Positions 9,234 through 10,000 of a stretch of 10,000 nucleotides of DNA are shown one piece after another. A model generated the notes under the pieces. It was not told where the DNA came from. It did not search any database and saw only the letters and a list, made by a program, of their open reading frames with translations. A program made the translations under genes and the position numbers. The DNA comes from Trachelipus rathkii (Eukaryota; Arthropoda; Malacostraca; Isopoda; Trachelipodidae), in contig JABUQX010061581.1 of NCBI GenBank assembly GCA_015478945.1, positions 17,501-27,500 of the forward strand, written 5' to 3'. How positions within the stretch are numbered: the stretch's first letter is position 1; each line of letters begins with the position of its first letter.

Positions 9234-9459
9234 TGACGTCATACGAAAGTACATGAATGGCATAAACACCCACATGAATAGCATAAACATCCACATGAAC
9301 GGCATAAACTCCAAGGAAAGCATTAAAAGTAGTTTGGAAAGTGGATCAGGGATGACGTCATAGCCTTAAAGGCTGTGACGTCATACGATAGACAACTCAG
9401 GAAGGTACGTGAAAGTAGGAAAGTACATGAGCAATCATAGCTAGCATGACGTGACGTCA
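9234..9459. promoter_or_regulatory. Cluster of four TGACGTCA palindromes (CRE-consensus sites)
   Basis: Perfect TGACGTCA occurs at 9234-9241, 9353-9360, 9376-9383 and 9452-9459, with a one-base variant TGACATCA at 9699-9706. The octamer is the consensus binding site of CREB/ATF bZIP factors. Here the copies lie inside a degenerate repeat, so they may be repeat units and not a functional regulatory array. Confidence 0.5.
9251..9312. repeat. 21-bp tandem repeat, three copies
   Basis: Units begin at 9251, 9272 and 9293 (21, 21 and 20 bases). The first is acatgaatggcataaacacc followed by c. The period is a multiple of three, so it produces a repeating heptapeptide in an open frame, which I regard as fortuitous. 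Confidence 0.95.
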
Positions 9460-9480
9460 TAGGATAGAAGAGGGGGTAGG

Positions 9481-9499
9481 GTAGCTGAGGCTCAGCTAC
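9481..9499. repeat. Perfect inverted repeat, 9-bp arms, 1-nt centre
   Basis: GTAGCTGAG-G-CTCAGCTAC. A second copy with 8-bp arms lies at 9729-9745, inside the 32-base direct repeat. Confidence 0.95.
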
Positions 9500-9640
9500 T
9501 TTCATGAATATAGCTCAGGAATGTACATGGGTTAGCTATGTCATAGCTTAGAAGGCTATCAAAGGGGGGTAGGGTAGCTGAGGAACATTCATGCTCTAGC
9601 CACATACATGGATTAGGTCAGGATAGTAGCTGAACATTCA

Positions 9641-9684
9641 GGAAAGTAGTTGGAAAGTAGCTGGAAAGTAACTGGAAACATATA
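9641..9684. repeat. 11-bp tandem repeat, about 3.5 copies
   Basis: ggaaagtagtt, ggaaagtagct and ggaaagtaact, followed by a partial ggaaac unit. Confidence 0.93.
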
Positions 9685-9974
9685 AAGTAGCTCAGGGATG
9701 ACATCATAGCTTCGAAGAGGGGGTAGGGTAGCTGAGGCTCAGCTAATTTTATGAAAGTACATGAGTACCTCTTGAAAAGCTAGGGTGAAAATCGCTCATG
9801 AAAAAACATGAGCATTCAGGAACGTACATCAGTACCACTAACCCATGTACGTAGATGGGTTAACTAGCAGAAGGGATAGGGGTAGGATAGAACAAAGGGG
9901 GGTATGGTATACGAAAAACGGTCACGAACGTACATGGTTAGGCCTAAACACCCTCACGAACGTACATGTAACCC

Positions 9975-9987
9975 GGGGTAGTACCCC
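9975..9987. repeat. Short palindrome GGGGTA-G-TACCCC
   Basis: Six-base arms around a single G, followed at once by a partial echo (agggtagtac). It lies at the right edge of the window, so a larger unit could be cut off. Confidence 0.85.
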
Positions 9988-10000
9988 AGGGTAGTACGCC

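Larger units (their letters stand above)
9215..10000. repeat. Degenerate satellite-like region, truncated by window edge
   Basis: About 785 bases built from recurring short motifs: GTACATG (many copies), TGACGTCATA, GGGGGTAGGGTAGCTGAGG, AGCTCAGGAA and GAACATTCA. A 32-base stretch at 9467-9498 recurs exactly at 9714-9745, and the CRE-like motif before it recurs at the same 247-base offset. No coding region is supported on either strand. The compositional change from the AT-rich left part is abrupt. Confidence 0.8.

Noticed and set aside
9215..10000. CRISPR-like array of short repeats
   Set aside because: Repeat units are degenerate, of different lengths and not separated by uniform spacers, and the genome context is eukaryotic.

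Overview
The window looks like a piece of an invertebrate animal genome. It is extremely rich in (AT)n microsatellite, carries GT-AG intron signals, and is built almost entirely from decayed transposable elements. Two protein families (a Jockey/CR1-like LINE and a multicopy gene family with an LCLW-type zinc motif) are ones I associate with arthropods, and the LINE with decapod crustaceans in particular. The taxonomic guess is moderate at best. I see no intact host gene, no tRNA or rRNA and no CRISPR array.

Layout. 1-299: two (AT)n tracts around 100 bp of plain sequence. 300-1998: remnant of a Tc1/mariner (DD34E) transposon on the + strand. It is broken by two N-terminal frameshifts and one nonsense codon, and it contains a convincing 183-nt phase-0 intron immediately before the first catalytic Asp. 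1997-2894: long AT and AAT low-complexity tracts. 2895-5862: a non-LTR retrotransposon on the - strand, with its poly-A tail seen as T26 at 2895-2920. It keeps recognisable endonuclease, reverse transcriptase and C-terminal regions but has at least six frame breaks. 5863-6415: an A38 run and an A-rich region that may be the LINE 5' UTR. 6416-6616: (AT)n. 6617-8476: 3' flank and last exon (about 478 codons, - strand) of a broken copy of an uncharacterised repetitive gene family. Its ORF begins at a splice acceptor, not at a start codon. 8604-9106: two (AT)n tracts separated by a GC-rich 39-bp block that recurs at 9107. 9107-10000: an abrupt change to a GC-richer, CpG-containing degenerate satellite with four perfect TGACGTCA palindromes, several short tandem repeats and at least one 247-bp higher-order repeat.

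The genes do not form a pathway. They are independent mobile-element fossils, and nearly every one is bounded by AT microsatellite. The observations most worth following are the intron in the Tc1 transposase, the possible DDE/RNase H-like architecture of the uncharacterised family at 7040-8476, the duplicated GC block around an AT tract, and the palindrome-rich satellite at the right end. I found no clear evidence for a new functional system.
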